64,000 bases of DNA from Saccharothrix saharensis (GCF_006716745.1 NZ_VFPP01000001.1:1860001-1924000); one strand, 5' to 3'. Numbered from the stretch's first letter, positions 16,122 to 28,714 are shown. Notes: generated by a model from the letters alone, not told the origin. Numbers and translations: made by a program.

Positions 16122-17527
16122 CGACGTTCCTGGGCATGCCCGCGGGCGGCGGGAACCTGACCGGCGAGCCGTTCCCCAAGGCGGCGCGCGAGGCCCTGGG
16201 GAACGCGCAGTTGCGCCGCAACCTCGCCAAGGCCACCACCACGATCCGGGCCAAGCGCGCGAACGTCGTGGGCGAGCTGCCGGACTGGGCGCAGCTGCGC
16301 GCGGCGGGCGCGGCGATCAAGGACGACGTGCTGGCCAACCTGGACGAGTACCTGGTCCGGTTCGAGGAGGCGTTGACCGGCCGCGGCACGACGGTGCACT
16401 GGGCGCGTGACGCCGAGGAGGCGAACCGGATCGTCACCGGCCTGGTGCGGGCGACCGGCACGCGCGAGGTCATCAAGGTCAAGTCGATGGCCACGGTCGA
16501 GATCGGGTTGAACGAGGCGCTGGCCGCCATCGGCGTGCACGCGGTGGAGACGGACCTTGCCGAGCTGATCGTGCAGCTGGGCCACGACCGGTCCAGCCAC
16601 ATCCTGGTGCCCGCGATCCACCGCAACCGCACGGAGATCCGGGAGATCTTCCGGCGCGGGATGCCGGGCGTGGACCCGGACCTGACCGACGACCCGCGGG
16701 CGTTGGCGGAGGCGGCGCGCGAGCACCTGCGGCACAAGTTCATGACGGTGGACGTGGCGATCTCGGGCGCGAACTTCGGCGTGGCCGAGACGGGGTCGCT
16801 GGTGGTGGTCGAGTCCGAGGGCAACGGCCGGATGTGCCTGACGCTGCCGCGCACGCTGATCAGCGTGGTCGGCATCGAGAAGCTGGTGCCGCGGTGGCAG
16901 GACCTGGAGGTGTTCCTGCAGCTGCTGCCGCGGTCGTCGACCGGTGAGCGGATGAACCCGTACACGTCGGTGTGGACGGGGCCGACCGAGGGGCAGACCA
17001 GCCACGTGGTGCTGGTGGACAACGGCCGCACCGCGACGCTGGCCGACCCGGACGGGCGGGCGGCGTTGCGCTGCATCCGCTGCTCGGCGTGCCTGAACTC
17101 GTGCCCGGTGTACGAGCGCACCGGCGGGCACGCGTACGGCTCGACGTACCCGGGCCCGATCGGCGCGGTGCTGTCACCGCAGCTCACCGGGGTGGACCGC
17201 AACCCGACGCTGCCGTTCGCGTCGTCGCTGTGCGGTGTCTGCTACGACGTGTGCCCGGTGGCGATCGACATCCCGTCGATGCTGGTGCACCTGCGGGAAC
17301 GGGTGGTGTCGGCGAAGCGGACCACGCCGGAGTCGACCGCGATGCGGGCGCTGGCGTGGGCGATGTCGGACGCGCGGCGGTGGCGCCGGCTGCTGCGGTT
17401 GGGGAAGTTCGGCCGGGTGGCGAGCCGGCACGTGCCGCTGCCGGGCTGGTCGACGGCGCGGGACCTGCCGCAGCCGCCGCAGGAGTCGTTCCGCGACTGG
17501 TGGGAGTCCCGCGATGAGCGCTCGTGA
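16118..17527 (+). CDS. lldF: L-lactate oxidation complex iron-sulfur subunit LldF/LutB
   Basis: 469 residues. An N-terminal LUD domain (from about residue 60; GVAETGSLVVVESEGNGR near 220) is followed by two 4Fe-4S motifs: CIRCSACLNSCP near residue 320 and CGVCYDVCPVAIDIP near 370. A C-terminal segment GWSTARDLPQPPQESFRDWW closes it, as in LutB. The ATGA overlap with lldE and a 14-base overlap with lldG indicate translational coupling. It is the electron-transfer core of the lactate dehydrogenase complex at the inner face of the membrane. Confidence 0.93.
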   Translation: MTTFLGMPAGGGNLTGEPFPKAAREALGNAQLRRNLAKATTTIRAKRANVVGELPDWAQLRAAGAAIKDDVLANLDEYLVRFEEALTGRGTTVHWARDAEEANRIVTGLVRATGTREVIKVKSMATVEIGLNEALAAIGVHAVETDLAELIVQLGHDRSSHILVPAIHRNRTEIREIFRRGMPGVDPDLTDDPRALAEAAREHLRHKFMTVDVAISGANFGVAETGSLVVVESEGNGRMCLTLPRTLISVVGIEKLVPRWQDLEVFLQLLPRSSTGERMNPYTSVWTGPTEGQTSHVVLVDNGRTATLADPDGRAALRCIRCSACLNSCPVYERTGGHAYGSTYPGPIGAVLSPQLTGVDRNPTLPFASSLCGVCYDVCPVAIDIPSMLVHLRERVVSAKRTTPESTAMRALAWAMSDARRWRRLLRLGKFGRVASRHVPLPGWSTARDLPQPPQESFRDWWESRDERS

Positions 17528-18308
17528 CGAGGTCCTGGCGAGGGTGCGGCGGGCGAAGGGGCCGCGCGAGGTGGCTCCGGTGCCCCGCGAGTACCGGGCG
17601 GCGGGCACGCGGGGGCCCGGTGACCTGGACCTGTTCGCCGAACGCCTGCGCGACTACCGCGCCCGCGTCCGGCTCGTGGCCGCCGACGGAGTGGCCGACG
17701 CCGTCGCCGCCGCCCTGGCCGACCGCGGCGCGCGACACGTCGTGACCGCGCCCGGCGTCCCACCCGAGTGGACCGCCACGTGGGCCGCCTCCGGGAGTGC
17801 CGCTTCCTCCGACGCCGGGGTTGGGACTGGACCTGGCGCTGGACGCGGGGCTGCATCCACCGCCGGGCCTGGCGCCGAGGCCGCCCCGGAAGCCGCTCGG
17901 GGCCCGGATCCGTCGGACCCCGCCGGTAGAATCGAGTCAAGGGTTCCCCTTGGCGGGGACGCTCGCGAAGCGCTTCGCGACATCGTCGAGGCGGCCGACG
18001 CGGTGGTCACGGCGTGTCACGTGGCGGTCGCGGAAACCGGGACGATCGTGCTCGACCACGACGCCGCCGACCAGGGTCCCCGGGCGCTCACCCTCGTGCC
18101 GGACTACCACCTGGTCGTCGTGCGGGCCGAGCAGGTGGTGGCGGGCGTGCCCGACGCGGTGGCCGCGCTGGCCGGTGCGCGCACCCAGACGTGGATCAGC
18201 GGACCGTCCGCGACCAGCGACATCGAGCTGGAACGCGTCGAAGGCGTGCACGGACCGCGCACGCTGGAGGTCGTCATCGTGACGCCGGACCTGACGGAAA
18301 TCGTGTGA
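17514..18308 (+). CDS. lldG: L-lactate oxidation complex subunit LldG/LutC with an unusual low-complexity insert
   Basis: 264 residues of the LUD (LutC/YkgG) family. An N-terminal part ([14 protein letters not shown]) leads to a Rossmann-like segment, and the C-terminal signature is [34 protein letters not shown]. Between about residues 92 and 145 the usual segment is replaced by a Gly/Ala/Ser/Pro-rich stretch ([14 protein letters not shown] through AAPEAARG). Here the third codon position is much less GC-biased than in the flanks. The gene overlaps lldF by 14 bases. Function should be retained if the insert forms a surface loop, but this cannot be judged from sequence. Confidence 0.88.
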   Translation: MSARDEVLARVRRAKGPREVAPVPREYRAAGTRGPGDLDLFAERLRDYRARVRLVAADGVADAVAAALADRGARHVVTAPGVPPEWTATWAASGSAASSDAGVGTGPGAGRGAASTAGPGAEAAPEAARGPDPSDPAGRIESRVPLGGDAREALRDIVEAADAVVTACHVAVAETGTIVLDHDAADQGPRALTLVPDYHLVVVRAEQVVAGVPDAVAALAGARTQTWISGPSATSDIELERVEGVHGPRTLEVVIVTPDLTEIV

Positions 18309-18324
18309 TCGACTTCTCACCCTT

Positions 18325-18340
18325 TGGGCGGATCCGCCCA
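18325..18340 (+). terminator. Perfect palindrome after the lactate operon
   Basis: TGGGCGGATCCGCCCA lies 16 bases after the lldG stop and can form a hairpin ending the operon before the metH leader. It is loopless as a perfect palindrome and has no U tract, so its strength is uncertain. Confidence 0.5.
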
Positions 18341-18370
18341 CGATCGCCTGGTTCGCTAGGATCGGACTCC

Positions 18371-18456
18371 CGATCGAGAGGCGCTGCAACGGGCGACCCA
18401 GCCCGCCACGCTCGGCCGGGCGAAGATCCCCAAGGGCGCCTCCCACCAAGGGAGGC
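18371..18456 (+). promoter_or_regulatory. Putative SAH (S-adenosylhomocysteine) riboswitch with anti-Shine-Dalgarno hairpin, upstream of metH
   Basis: The leader shows CGAG then AGGCGCTGCAACG, a GGGC/GCCC hairpin, GCCACGCTCGG, and finally AAGGGCGCCTC. This order matches the SAH riboswitch consensus (GAGGAGCGCUGC-rAcG, hairpin, CCAGGCUCGG, then AACGGCGCUC). Pairings visible: CGAG 375-378 with CTCG 411-414, GGGC 391-394 with GCCC 401-404, and the pseudoknot-like helix GAGGCGC 378-384 with GCGCCTC 436-442. The same 3' strand overlaps GCCTCCC (438-444), which pairs perfectly with the ribosome site GGGAGGC (450-456). SAH binding would therefore free the ribosome site and turn metH on. The consensus is recalled, not searched. 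Confidence 0.72.
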
Positions 18457-18459
18457 TGC

Positions 18460-22028
<3,569 letters not shown>

Positions 22029-22047
<19 letters not shown>

Positions 22048-22322
22048 CCGGCTCCGCCGGGGTGGCCTGAGCCGCGGTGCACCTGGTCGAGCCACACCAG
22101 GTGCACCCGCCGCACGGCCACGTCGCCGGTGCTGATCTCGAACAGCGCTCGCGCACGTTCAGCGCTGTCGGCGCTGAGCCGGAAACCACCTTCGACCGAG
22201 TCGGCTTCGGCACGGTCGGCGTAGGCGAGCCCGTATCCGGCGACCCGCGCGTCCTCCGCCTCGCCGTACTCCTCCACGATGGCGAACAGCCGTGGTGCGT
22301 CCTCCCGTGCCACTTCGTGCAT
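22029..22322 (-). CDS. Conserved-looking small hypothetical protein
   Basis: 97 residues beginning [41 protein letters not shown] and continuing [20 protein letters not shown] and [13 protein letters not shown]. Codon use is strongly GC3-biased and the sequence is a balanced soluble alpha/beta protein, so I take it as coding. GTGAGGG lies about nine bases before the ATG. Its stop lies inside the 3' end of metH (19-base overlap, opposite strands). No known domain is recognised. Confidence 0.65.
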
Positions 22323-22356
22323 GAGGTTCGCCCTCACGCAGAACCGGTTGCGATCG

Positions 22357-22917
22357 GTGCGCGACTTCTCCGAGGCGGGGACCAAAGCAGCGCCGCAGAC
22401 GTCGATCGTGGTGCAACTGTCGGCTCAGGCGGCGAAGGCGGCAGCGCGCATGGGGCAGCGCGACGACGTCCACCGCATCCTCGATGAGGGTTATCGCGTC
22501 CTGGGTCGACACGAACACCCGGCCCGGCCGGAGAACCACTTCGTCATCGACCCGCAGAAGTGGGACTTCTACGCCATGGACTGCTACCGCCTGGTCGGTG
22601 AAGACAGGCAGGCCGCCGACCACGCCCGTGAAGTGCTTCGCATCTCACGCCGCCCGGATGGCACCGACAGCAGTCCGATGCGGGCGACCGAAGCACGGCT
22701 GACCCTCGCGGTGGTGGCGCTGCGGCAGGGCGATCCGGACGCGGCGGCCGAGTGGACCCGCGAGGCGCTCGACGCGCCGCGCAAGTCGGTCGACGCGCTG
22801 CTGATGGTGGCCGAGGAGGTGAAGCGGGAACTGCGGCGGCTGTTCCCGAACGACCCGGCGTCACGGGCGATCACCGATCCGATCAACCAGGCGTGGTCGG
22901 AGTTGCAGCGGACGTAG
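22357..22917 (+). pseudogene. 3' fragment of an XRE-family regulator (TPR part only)
   Basis: From about 22357 the frame reads VRDFSEAGTKAAPQTSIVVQLSAQAAKAAARMGQRDDV and later NHFVIDPQKWDFYAMDCYRLVGEDRQAADHAREVLR. This is the C-terminal tetratricopeptide part of actinobacterial helix-turn-helix regulators of about 400 residues. The HTH half is absent and is replaced upstream by an unrelated minus-strand gene. The remaining 186 codons are intact, so the loss looks like a clean 5' truncation. It might still be translated from the GTG, but DNA-binding is gone. Confidence 0.6.
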
Positions 22918-22941
22918 GTCTGCCGGACGGTCGGCGCACGT

Positions 22942-22974
22942 GTGCCCCACCGCCCACAACGGGCGACGGGGCAC
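22942..22974. terminator. Bidirectional terminator-like hairpin
   Basis: GTGCCCC (22942-22948) pairs with GGGGCAC (22968-22974), extended inward by an imperfect CCGCCC/GGGCG helix around ACAAC. It lies between the convergent TPR fragment and aldo/keto reductase genes. The right arm shares GGGCGACGGGGC with the hairpin near 25400. Confidence 0.7.
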
Positions 22975-22993
22975 AGCGGGCCAGGTCTCGTGG

Positions 22994-24016
22994 TCAGGCG
23001 GCGGAACGGTCGTCCGGCAGGCGGCGGCGCAGGCGTGGGTCGTGGATCGGTGGGGTGCGGTAGTCCATGTCGAGGGCGCCGACGTTCGAGCCGGGCGGCA
23101 CGATGGTGTCGATCCGGTCGAGGACGTCGTCGCCCAGCACCGTGTCCACGCCCGCGAGCAGGTCGTCCAGGTGTTCCATGGTGCGCGGGCCGATGATCGC
23201 GGACGTGACGCCGGGGTGGGCGATCGCGAAGGCCATCGCCAGGTGGGTCAGGGACAGACCGGCGTCCTCGGCGACGGGGACGAGCCGCTCGACCACGTCG
23301 AGGCGGCGTTCGTCGGTCATGTGCTTGAAGCGGGCCCGGCGGCTCTCGACGCCCATGCCCTTGCGGAAGCGGCCGGTGAGCAGGCCCTGGGCGAGCGGGC
23401 TCCAGACCAGCGTGCCCATGCCGTAGCGCTCGCAGACGGGCAGCACCTCGTTCTCGATCCGCCGGTCGAGGATCGAGTAGGGTGGTTGCTCGGTGCGGAA
23501 CCGGACCAGGCCGCGCCGTTCGGCGACCCACTGCGCCTCCACGATGTCGGAGGCGGGGAACGTGGACGTGCCGATCGCCCGGACCTTGCCGGCGCGGACG
23601 AGGTCGGTGAGGGCCGACAGCGTCTCCTCCACGTCGGTGTCCGGCGCGGGCCGGTGGACCTGGTAGAGGTCGACGTGGTCGGTGCCGAGGCGGCGCAGCG
23701 AGTCGTCCAGGGCGCGGACCAGCCAGCGCCGCGAGTTGCCCTGCCGGTTGGGGTCCTCGCCCATGGGCAGGTGCGCCTTGGTGGCCAGCACGACGTCGTC
23801 GCGGCGGCCCTTGAGCGCCTTGCCGACGACCTCCTCGGACTCGCCGTGGGAGTAGATGTCCGCCGTGTCCACGAAGTTGACGCCCGCGTCCAGCGCCTTG
23901 TGGATGATGCGGACGGAGTCGTCGTGGTCGGGGTTGCCCGCAGCGCCGAACATCATGGCGCCCAGGCAGTACGGGCTGACCTTGATGCCGGTGCGGCCCA
24001 GCGTGCGGTACTTCAT
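22994..24016 (-). CDS. Aldo/keto reductase
   Basis: 340 residues of the AKR (TIM barrel) superfamily, starting MKYRTLGRTGIKVSPYCLGAM. Catalytic residues are recognisable: Asp and Tyr in DTADIYSHGESEE, Lys in VLATKAHLP, and His in DLYQVHRP. The NADPH-binding end SAIIGPRTMEHLDDLL is also present. The GAGGAG ribosome site precedes ATG 24016. It is divergent from a TetR regulator with a duplicated palindrome between them, so the two are likely a regulator-target pair. It probably reduces aldehydes or xenobiotic carbonyls with NADPH. Confidence 0.93.
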   Translation of the reverse strand: MKYRTLGRTGIKVSPYCLGAMMFGAAGNPDHDDSVRIIHKALDAGVNFVDTADIYSHGESEEVVGKALKGRRDDVVLATKAHLPMGEDPNRQGNSRRWLVRALDDSLRRLGTDHVDLYQVHRPAPDTDVEETLSALTDLVRAGKVRAIGTSTFPASDIVEAQWVAERRGLVRFRTEQPPYSILDRRIENEVLPVCERYGMGTLVWSPLAQGLLTGRFRKGMGVESRRARFKHMTDERRLDVVERLVPVAEDAGLSLTHLAMAFAIAHPGVTSAIIGPRTMEHLDDLLAGVDTVLGDDVLDRIDTIVPPGSNVGALDMDYRTPPIHDPRLRRRLPDDRSAA

Positions 24017-24060
24017 GGATCTCCTCGGGACGGCCGGTGCGGTCGCGTTAGACTCACAAC

Positions 24061-24101
24061 CGGAACAACGTTCGACTTCGACGATACGGAACAACGTTCC
24101 G
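24061..24101. promoter_or_regulatory. Duplicated TetR-type operator between aldo/keto reductase and its regulator
   Basis: CGGAACAACGTTCCG (24087-24101) is a perfect palindrome with a 3-base centre. CGGAACAACGTTCG (24061-24074) repeats it almost exactly, 26 bases away. The spacing puts both on similar helix faces and covers the divergent promoters, as expected for autoregulated TetR repression. Confidence 0.8.
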
Positions 24102-24118
24102 CTTAGCAAGGAGGTGTC

Positions 24119-24688
24119 GTGGACGTGCCCGGCAAGCGCGTGCGCGCGGACGCGCAGCGCAACGTCGACGCCCTGCTCACGGCCGCCGCCGAGGTCTTCG
24201 CGACCTCCGGCGTGGACGCGCCCGTCCGGCAGATCACAGCCAGGGCGGGCCTGGGCGCGGGCACGCTCTACCGCCACTTCCCGCAGCGCTCCGACCTGAT
24301 CGCCGCGGTCTACCGGCACGAGGTCGACGCCTGCGCCGACGCCGCGCCGGCCCTCGCCGCCGAGCACGACCCGCTCGAAGCGCTGACCCGGTGGCTGTGG
24401 CGCTTCACGGGCTTCATCGGCACGAAGCACGGGCTCAGCGACGCGCTGCACTCCGGCGACCCGGCCTACGCGGGTCTGCCCGCCTACTTCCAGCAGCGCT
24501 TCGTGCCCGTGCTCCGCGACCTGCTCGACCGCGCGGCCGCCGCCGGCGAGATCCGCGCCGACGTCGACCCGTACGACCTGCTGCGCGCCACCGCCAACCT
24601 GACCCGGCCGACGCAGGACGACGACGGCTACACGCGGCGCGTGGTCGGCCTGCTCATCGACGGCCTCCGGTACGGCGCCCGCAAGTGA
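24119..24688 (+). CDS. TetR-family transcriptional regulator
   Basis: 189 residues. The N-terminal HTH reads NVDALLTAAAEVFATSGVDAPVRQITARAGLGAGTLYRHFPQRSDLIAAVY (about residues 15-65), the standard TetR_N pattern, followed by a helical ligand domain. The GTG at 24119 follows AAGGAGG. It likely represses itself and the divergent aldo/keto reductase through the paired palindromes upstream. The inducer is unknown, possibly an electrophilic carbonyl substrate of the reductase. Confidence 0.93.
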   Translation: MDVPGKRVRADAQRNVDALLTAAAEVFATSGVDAPVRQITARAGLGAGTLYRHFPQRSDLIAAVYRHEVDACADAAPALAAEHDPLEALTRWLWRFTGFIGTKHGLSDALHSGDPAYAGLPAYFQQRFVPVLRDLLDRAAAAGEIRADVDPYDLLRATANLTRPTQDDDGYTRRVVGLLIDGLRYGARK

Positions 24689-25309
24689 TCAGAAGGCCGG
24701 ACTGATCGCCAGCCGCCGGTCCACCGCGGCGACGAACCGGTCCGCCTGCGCGGGCACGGTGCGGCGGGCCCACTCCCCCAGGGCGTCGAGGAAGCCCAGC
24801 AGGTCCGACCTCACCTCGTGGAGGAGTTCCCGCAGCTCGGCCCGCGGTAGCTCCACCACGCGGCCGGCGGGTTCGTCGTCGTCGTCGACTTCGGTGAGGC
24901 GGACGACCTCGCCGAGGTGCTCGACCAGCAGACCCGGGTCGTGGCCGAGGTCGGCCGTGCCGCCGGCCGCGATGTCCACCCAGGCGCGCCACTCGTCCAG
25001 TCCGAAGCAGCAGCCCGGGTCCAGCACCAGGTCGCCGGTCCCGACCCGCAGGCCACCCGCCGCGAACTCGCCCTGCTCGCCCGACGCCAGGCACAGTTCC
25101 ACGGCCTCGGCCGCGTTCGTGGCCACGACCGTCCCGCGGTCGTCGGTGGCGGCCCAGGCGACCAGCGCCCACGCCGCCGCGCCGACCTGGCCCGCTGAGG
25201 GCGCGCGCGGGACGACCAGGTAGCGCACGCCGAGCTCGGCAGGCCAGAACGGGCAGTGCGCGACCGGCAGCTCCAGCACCGGCACCATCGTGGTCACGTG
25301 CGACATCAT
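24689..25309 (-). CDS. Hypothetical protein, no recognised domain
   Basis: 206 residues starting MMSHVTTMVPVLELPVAHCPFWPAELGVRYLVV, with LVLDPGCCFGLDEWRAWVDIAAGG in the middle and a helical C-terminus (ELRELLHEVRSDLLGFLDALGEWARR). Codon use is normal for the window and the protein looks soluble. It is convergent with the TetR gene, with adjoining stops. An ATG three bases inside is an equal start candidate. I do not recognise a family. Confidence 0.7.
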   Translation of the reverse strand: MMSHVTTMVPVLELPVAHCPFWPAELGVRYLVVPRAPSAGQVGAAAWALVAWAATDDRGTVVATNAAEAVELCLASGEQGEFAAGGLRVGTGDLVLDPGCCFGLDEWRAWVDIAAGGTADLGHDPGLLVEHLGEVVRLTEVDDDDEPAGRVVELPRAELRELLHEVRSDLLGFLDALGEWARRTVPAQADRFVAAVDRRLAISPAF

Positions 25310-25380
25310 CCCCCGAGCGGGGACGGGGAAGCGCCAGGTTTTCCACCGGCCAAGCGTTGCCCGACCGCGCCCGCGCGGAA

Positions 25381-25410
25381 GGCCCCGCCGCCACGACGGG
25401 CGACGGGGCC
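25381..25410. terminator. Terminator-like hairpin downstream of the RND exporter
   Basis: GGCCCCG pairs with CGGGGCC with further imperfect pairing inside. It lies 17 bases past the exporter stop on the minus strand. The ACGGGCGACGGGGC segment repeats that of the hairpin near 22960. Confidence 0.65.
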
Positions 25411-25426
25411 TGACCGGAACGGCAAC

Positions 25427-28400
25427 TCAGACGGTGACCGGTTCGCGCTCCTCCGTCGGGCGCCGCGCGGCGCGCTTCGCCGCACGGCGCTCCTTGCGGC
25501 CCTCCACCATCGAGTACAGCGTCGGCACCAGCACCAGGGTGAGCAGCGTGGAGCTGATCAGGCCGCCGATCACCACGATCGCCAGCGGCTTGCCGATGAA
25601 CGCGCCCTCGCCGGTGAGGCCCAGTGCCATCGGCAGCAGCGCGAAGATCGTGGCCGCGGCGGTCATCAGGATCGGCCGCAGTCGCCGCCGGCCGCCCTCG
25701 ATCACGGCCTCGCGCACCGGCATCCCGTCCCGCCGGTACTGGTTGACCAGGTCGATCAGCACGATCGCGTTGGTCACCACGATCCCGACGAGCATCAGCA
25801 TGCCGATCAGCGCCGGCAGGCCGAGCGGGGTGCCGGTGAGCAGCAGCAGGCCGATCGCGCCGGTCGCCGCGAACGGGATCGACACCAGCAGGATCAGCGG
25901 CTGCACCAGGCTGCGGAACGTCGCCACCATGATCAGGAACACGATCGCGATGGCCGCAAGCATGGCCAGGCCCAGGTCGGCGAACGTCTCGGCCTGGTCG
26001 GCGCTGACGCCGCCGATGCTGTGCGTCGCGCCGGCGGGCAGGTCCACCGCGTCCAGCCGCGCCGTCAGGTCGGCCGTGACCGCGCCCAGGTCGGACCCGG
26101 TGGCCTTGGCCGACACGGTGGCGCTGCGCGCGCCGTCGGTGCGCCGCACCTGCACCGGACCGTCCACCACGGCTACCTCGGCGACCTGGCCGAGCGTGAC
26201 GCCACCCGGCAGCGGCAACGCGCGCAGCGCGGCCACGTCGGCGGGGGCGGTGCCCGTGCGCAGCAGGACCTGCTGCGAGGCGCCGTCGATCGGCAGCTGG
26301 GTCACCGGCACGCCGCGCAGCGCCTGGGCCGCGAACTGACCGATGGCCTGCACGCTGAGCCCGCGGGCCGCCGCCGCGGCCTGGTTCACCGTGACCTGCA
26401 CGCGCGGCGCGCTGACCGACAGGTCGTTGCTGACCTCGCCGACGCCCGGCGTCCCCGAGACGGCCTGCTGCACGCGGTCGGCGGCGTCCCGCAGCGCCTT
26501 CTCGTCGGGCGCGGTGACGAGCACGTCGATGGTGTCCGAGCCGAAACCGGACGCCGCCGCGCCGAACTTCACGTCGCCCGCGCCGGGCGTGTTCCCGAGC
26601 TGCTCGGTCAGCCGCTCCTGCAACGCCTCCAGGTCCGTGCCCTCCCGCACGGTGGCGCGCACGCTGGTGTCGCCGTCACCGCCGAAGCCGAACGCGGCCA
26701 GGCTGTTGTCCGTGCCGACGGTGACCTGGTAGGTCTCCACCTCGTCGGTCTCGGCCAGCACCCCTTCGAGCTTGCGCGCCGCCTCGTCCCGGGCGGTGAG
26801 GCTGGTGCCGGGCGGCAGCTCCTGCGTGCCCTGCAACGCGGTGCCGCCCGCGTTGTCGATGAAGTTGGTCTGCAGCGCGCCGGCCAGGCCGAGCGTGCCG
26901 CCGAAGATCAGCACCGCGATCAGCAACGTCACCCAGCGACGCGTGGTGGCGAACTTGAGCACGGGCACGTAAGCGCGCTGCAACGGGCTGCGCTTCTCCT
27001 TCTCCAGCGCCGCTTCCCGCGCCTTCGCCGCCTCCGCCGGGTCGGTCGGCACGGCCGGCCGCTTGAGGAACCAGAACGCGAGCACCGGCACGATCGTCAG
27101 CGACACCAGCAGCGACGCCAGCAGCGCCACGGTGACCGTGATGGAGAACGGCCCGAACAGCTCGCCCGCGATGCCGCCGACGAACGCGATCGGCAGGAAC
27201 ACCGCGACCGTGGTCAGCGTGGACGCGGTCACCGCGCCCGCCACCTCGCGGGTGCCGTCGAGGATCGCGCGCTGCTTCTCCTCGCCGTAGCCGAGGTGGC
27301 GCTTGATGTTCTCCAGCACCACGATCGAGTCGTCCACCACCCGGCCGACCGCGATCGTCAGCGCGCCGAGGGTGAGCAGGTTCAACGACAGGTCGCCGGT
27401 GTAGAGCGCGATCAGCGCGACCACCACCGACAGCGGGATCGACACCGCCGTCACCAGCGTGGACCGCACCGACAGCAGGAACAGCAGGATCACGACCACG
27501 GCGAACAGCAGGCCGAGCAGGCCCTCGGTGGTCAGGCCGCTGATCGCCTTCTCCACCTGCGGGCCCTGGTCGAACGCGACGGTGAGCGTGGAGTCCGCCG
27601 CCTCGCCCCACTCGCCGAGCTTCTCGCGGACCTGCTGCGAGATCTCCACCGCGTTGCCGTCGGAGGTCATGGTGACGCTGACGCCCAACGTGGGCTCGCC
27701 GTTGGTGCGGGTCAGCACGGTCGCCGCCGCGGGCGCGGACTCGACCTTCGCCACGTCGCCGAGCTTCACCGGGCCGGCGGGCGAGGCCAGCACCAGGTCG
27801 CGCACGTCGTCCACGGTCGCGACGGGGCTGCCGACCTGCACGGTCAGCGACTTGTCCGCGTCCGGCACCGTCCCCGCGGGCATCACCGCGCCCGCCGAGG
27901 TCAGCGCCCCGGTGAGGGCCTGCGGGTCGACCCGGGCCGCGCCCAGGCGGGCGTAGTCGACGGTGACGGTGACCTGCCGGTCCCGCTCGCCGCTCACCGA
28001 GGCCTCCCGCACACCGGGGATCGCCTCCAGGTCGGGCACGACCTCGGCGCGCAGCCGGGCCGCGGCCGCGATGTCGTCGTCACCGGACGTGGCGGCGAGC
28101 GCGATCACCGGGATGTCGTCGGTGCTGCCCTGCGCCACGGTCGGCTCGACGCCCTGCGGCAGGCGCGGCTGGAGCCGGTTCACCGCCTGCTGCATCTGCG
28201 CCACCGCGGCGTCGATGTCGGTGCCGTAGGTGAACATCACCTGCACCGTCGCGGAGCTCTCGGCGGAGCGGGTGAACACCTGCTCGACGCCGTCGACGCC
28301 GCGCACGGCCGACTGGACGGGCTCGGCGACCTGGCTGTCCACCAGGTCCGGCGACGCGCCGGGGAACGGCGCGATGACCACCGCGGCGGGCAACTCGATG

Positions 28401-28519
28401 GACGGGAAGAGCTGCTGCTTGATCGAGGGCAGCGAGAACACGCCGAAACCGATCACGAGCAGGCTGAGCAGCCCGACCAGACTTCGGTTGGCCAGGCTCA
28501 GCCGTGCCAGCACGGACAT
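25427..28519 (-). CDS. RND-family efflux transporter permease (AcrB-like)
   Basis: 1030 residues with the two-fold RND layout: a TM segment at the N-terminus (SLVGLLSLLVIGFGVFSL), a large extracytoplasmic loop, a TM block beginning GLLGLLFAVVVILLFLLSVRSTLV, a second loop, and a final TM block. TIAVGRVVDDSIVVLENIKRHL corresponds to the proton-relay TM4 region of AcrB-type pumps (Gly-x-x-x-Asp-Asp). An ATG preceded by AAGGAG fixes the start. No membrane-fusion or outer-membrane partner is present, as in other Gram-positive single-component members. Proton-driven export of hydrophobic compounds or lipids is expected. Two GGTGAT inverted repeats lie upstream. Confidence 0.92.
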   Translation of the reverse strand: MSVLARLSLANRSLVGLLSLLVIGFGVFSLPSIKQQLFPSIELPAAVVIAPFPGASPDLVDSQVAEPVQSAVRGVDGVEQVFTRSAESSATVQVMFTYGTDIDAAVAQMQQAVNRLQPRLPQGVEPTVAQGSTDDIPVIALAATSGDDDIAAAARLRAEVVPDLEAIPGVREASVSGERDRQVTVTVDYARLGAARVDPQALTGALTSAGAVMPAGTVPDADKSLTVQVGSPVATVDDVRDLVLASPAGPVKLGDVAKVESAPAAATVLTRTNGEPTLGVSVTMTSDGNAVEISQQVREKLGEWGEAADSTLTVAFDQGPQVEKAISGLTTEGLLGLLFAVVVILLFLLSVRSTLVTAVSIPLSVVVALIALYTGDLSLNLLTLGALTIAVGRVVDDSIVVLENIKRHLGYGEEKQRAILDGTREVAGAVTASTLTTVAVFLPIAFVGGIAGELFGPFSITVTVALLASLLVSLTIVPVLAFWFLKRPAVPTDPAEAAKAREAALEKEKRSPLQRAYVPVLKFATTRRWVTLLIAVLIFGGTLGLAGALQTNFIDNAGGTALQGTQELPPGTSLTARDEAARKLEGVLAETDEVETYQVTVGTDNSLAAFGFGGDGDTSVRATVREGTDLEALQERLTEQLGNTPGAGDVKFGAAASGFGSDTIDVLVTAPDEKALRDAADRVQQAVSGTPGVGEVSNDLSVSAPRVQVTVNQAAAAARGLSVQAIGQFAAQALRGVPVTQLPIDGASQQVLLRTGTAPADVAALRALPLPGGVTLGQVAEVAVVDGPVQVRRTDGARSATVSAKATGSDLGAVTADLTARLDAVDLPAGATHSIGGVSADQAETFADLGLAMLAAIAIVFLIMVATFRSLVQPLILLVSIPFAATGAIGLLLLTGTPLGLPALIGMLMLVGIVVTNAIVLIDLVNQYRRDGMPVREAVIEGGRRRLRPILMTAAATIFALLPMALGLTGEGAFIGKPLAIVVIGGLISSTLLTLVLVPTLYSMVEGRKERRAAKRAARRPTEEREPVTV

Positions 28520-28628
28520 CGTGGGAATCTCCTTGGTGGGCGGACCTGCCTGCGCGTCGCTGCGCGAGGTGCCGCGGGCGGATGTGCGAACGGTGGCACA
28601 CCGCACCTGAGAACAGGCTCAGACATGG

Positions 28629-28645
28629 GGTGATTCCACATCACC
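28629..28645. promoter_or_regulatory. Inverted repeat GGTGAT-N5-ATCACC upstream of the RND gene
   Basis: A perfect 6-bp inverted repeat about 110 bases before the exporter start. A second copy with 4-base spacing lies 70 bases further upstream, and a lone ATCACC half-site sits between them. This suggests an operator for an unlinked regulator. Confidence 0.5.
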
Positions 28646-28698
28646 GAGAACCGCCCTGACCTGGGCGGACGTCATCACCGACACGGGCGGGCGACCCC

Positions 28699-28714
28699 GG
28701 TGATCTTCATCACC
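28699..28714. promoter_or_regulatory. Second inverted repeat GGTGAT-N4-ATCACC
   Basis: Same half-sites as the copy at 28629. It lies between the small membrane protein stop and the exporter promoter region and could also act as a weak hairpin. Confidence 0.45.

Noticed and set aside
25256-28633. 1125-codon plus-strand frame opposite the RND exporter
   Set aside because: Composition is almost entirely His, Arg, Asp, Gln and Gly; it is the antisense shadow of a well-supported RND gene.
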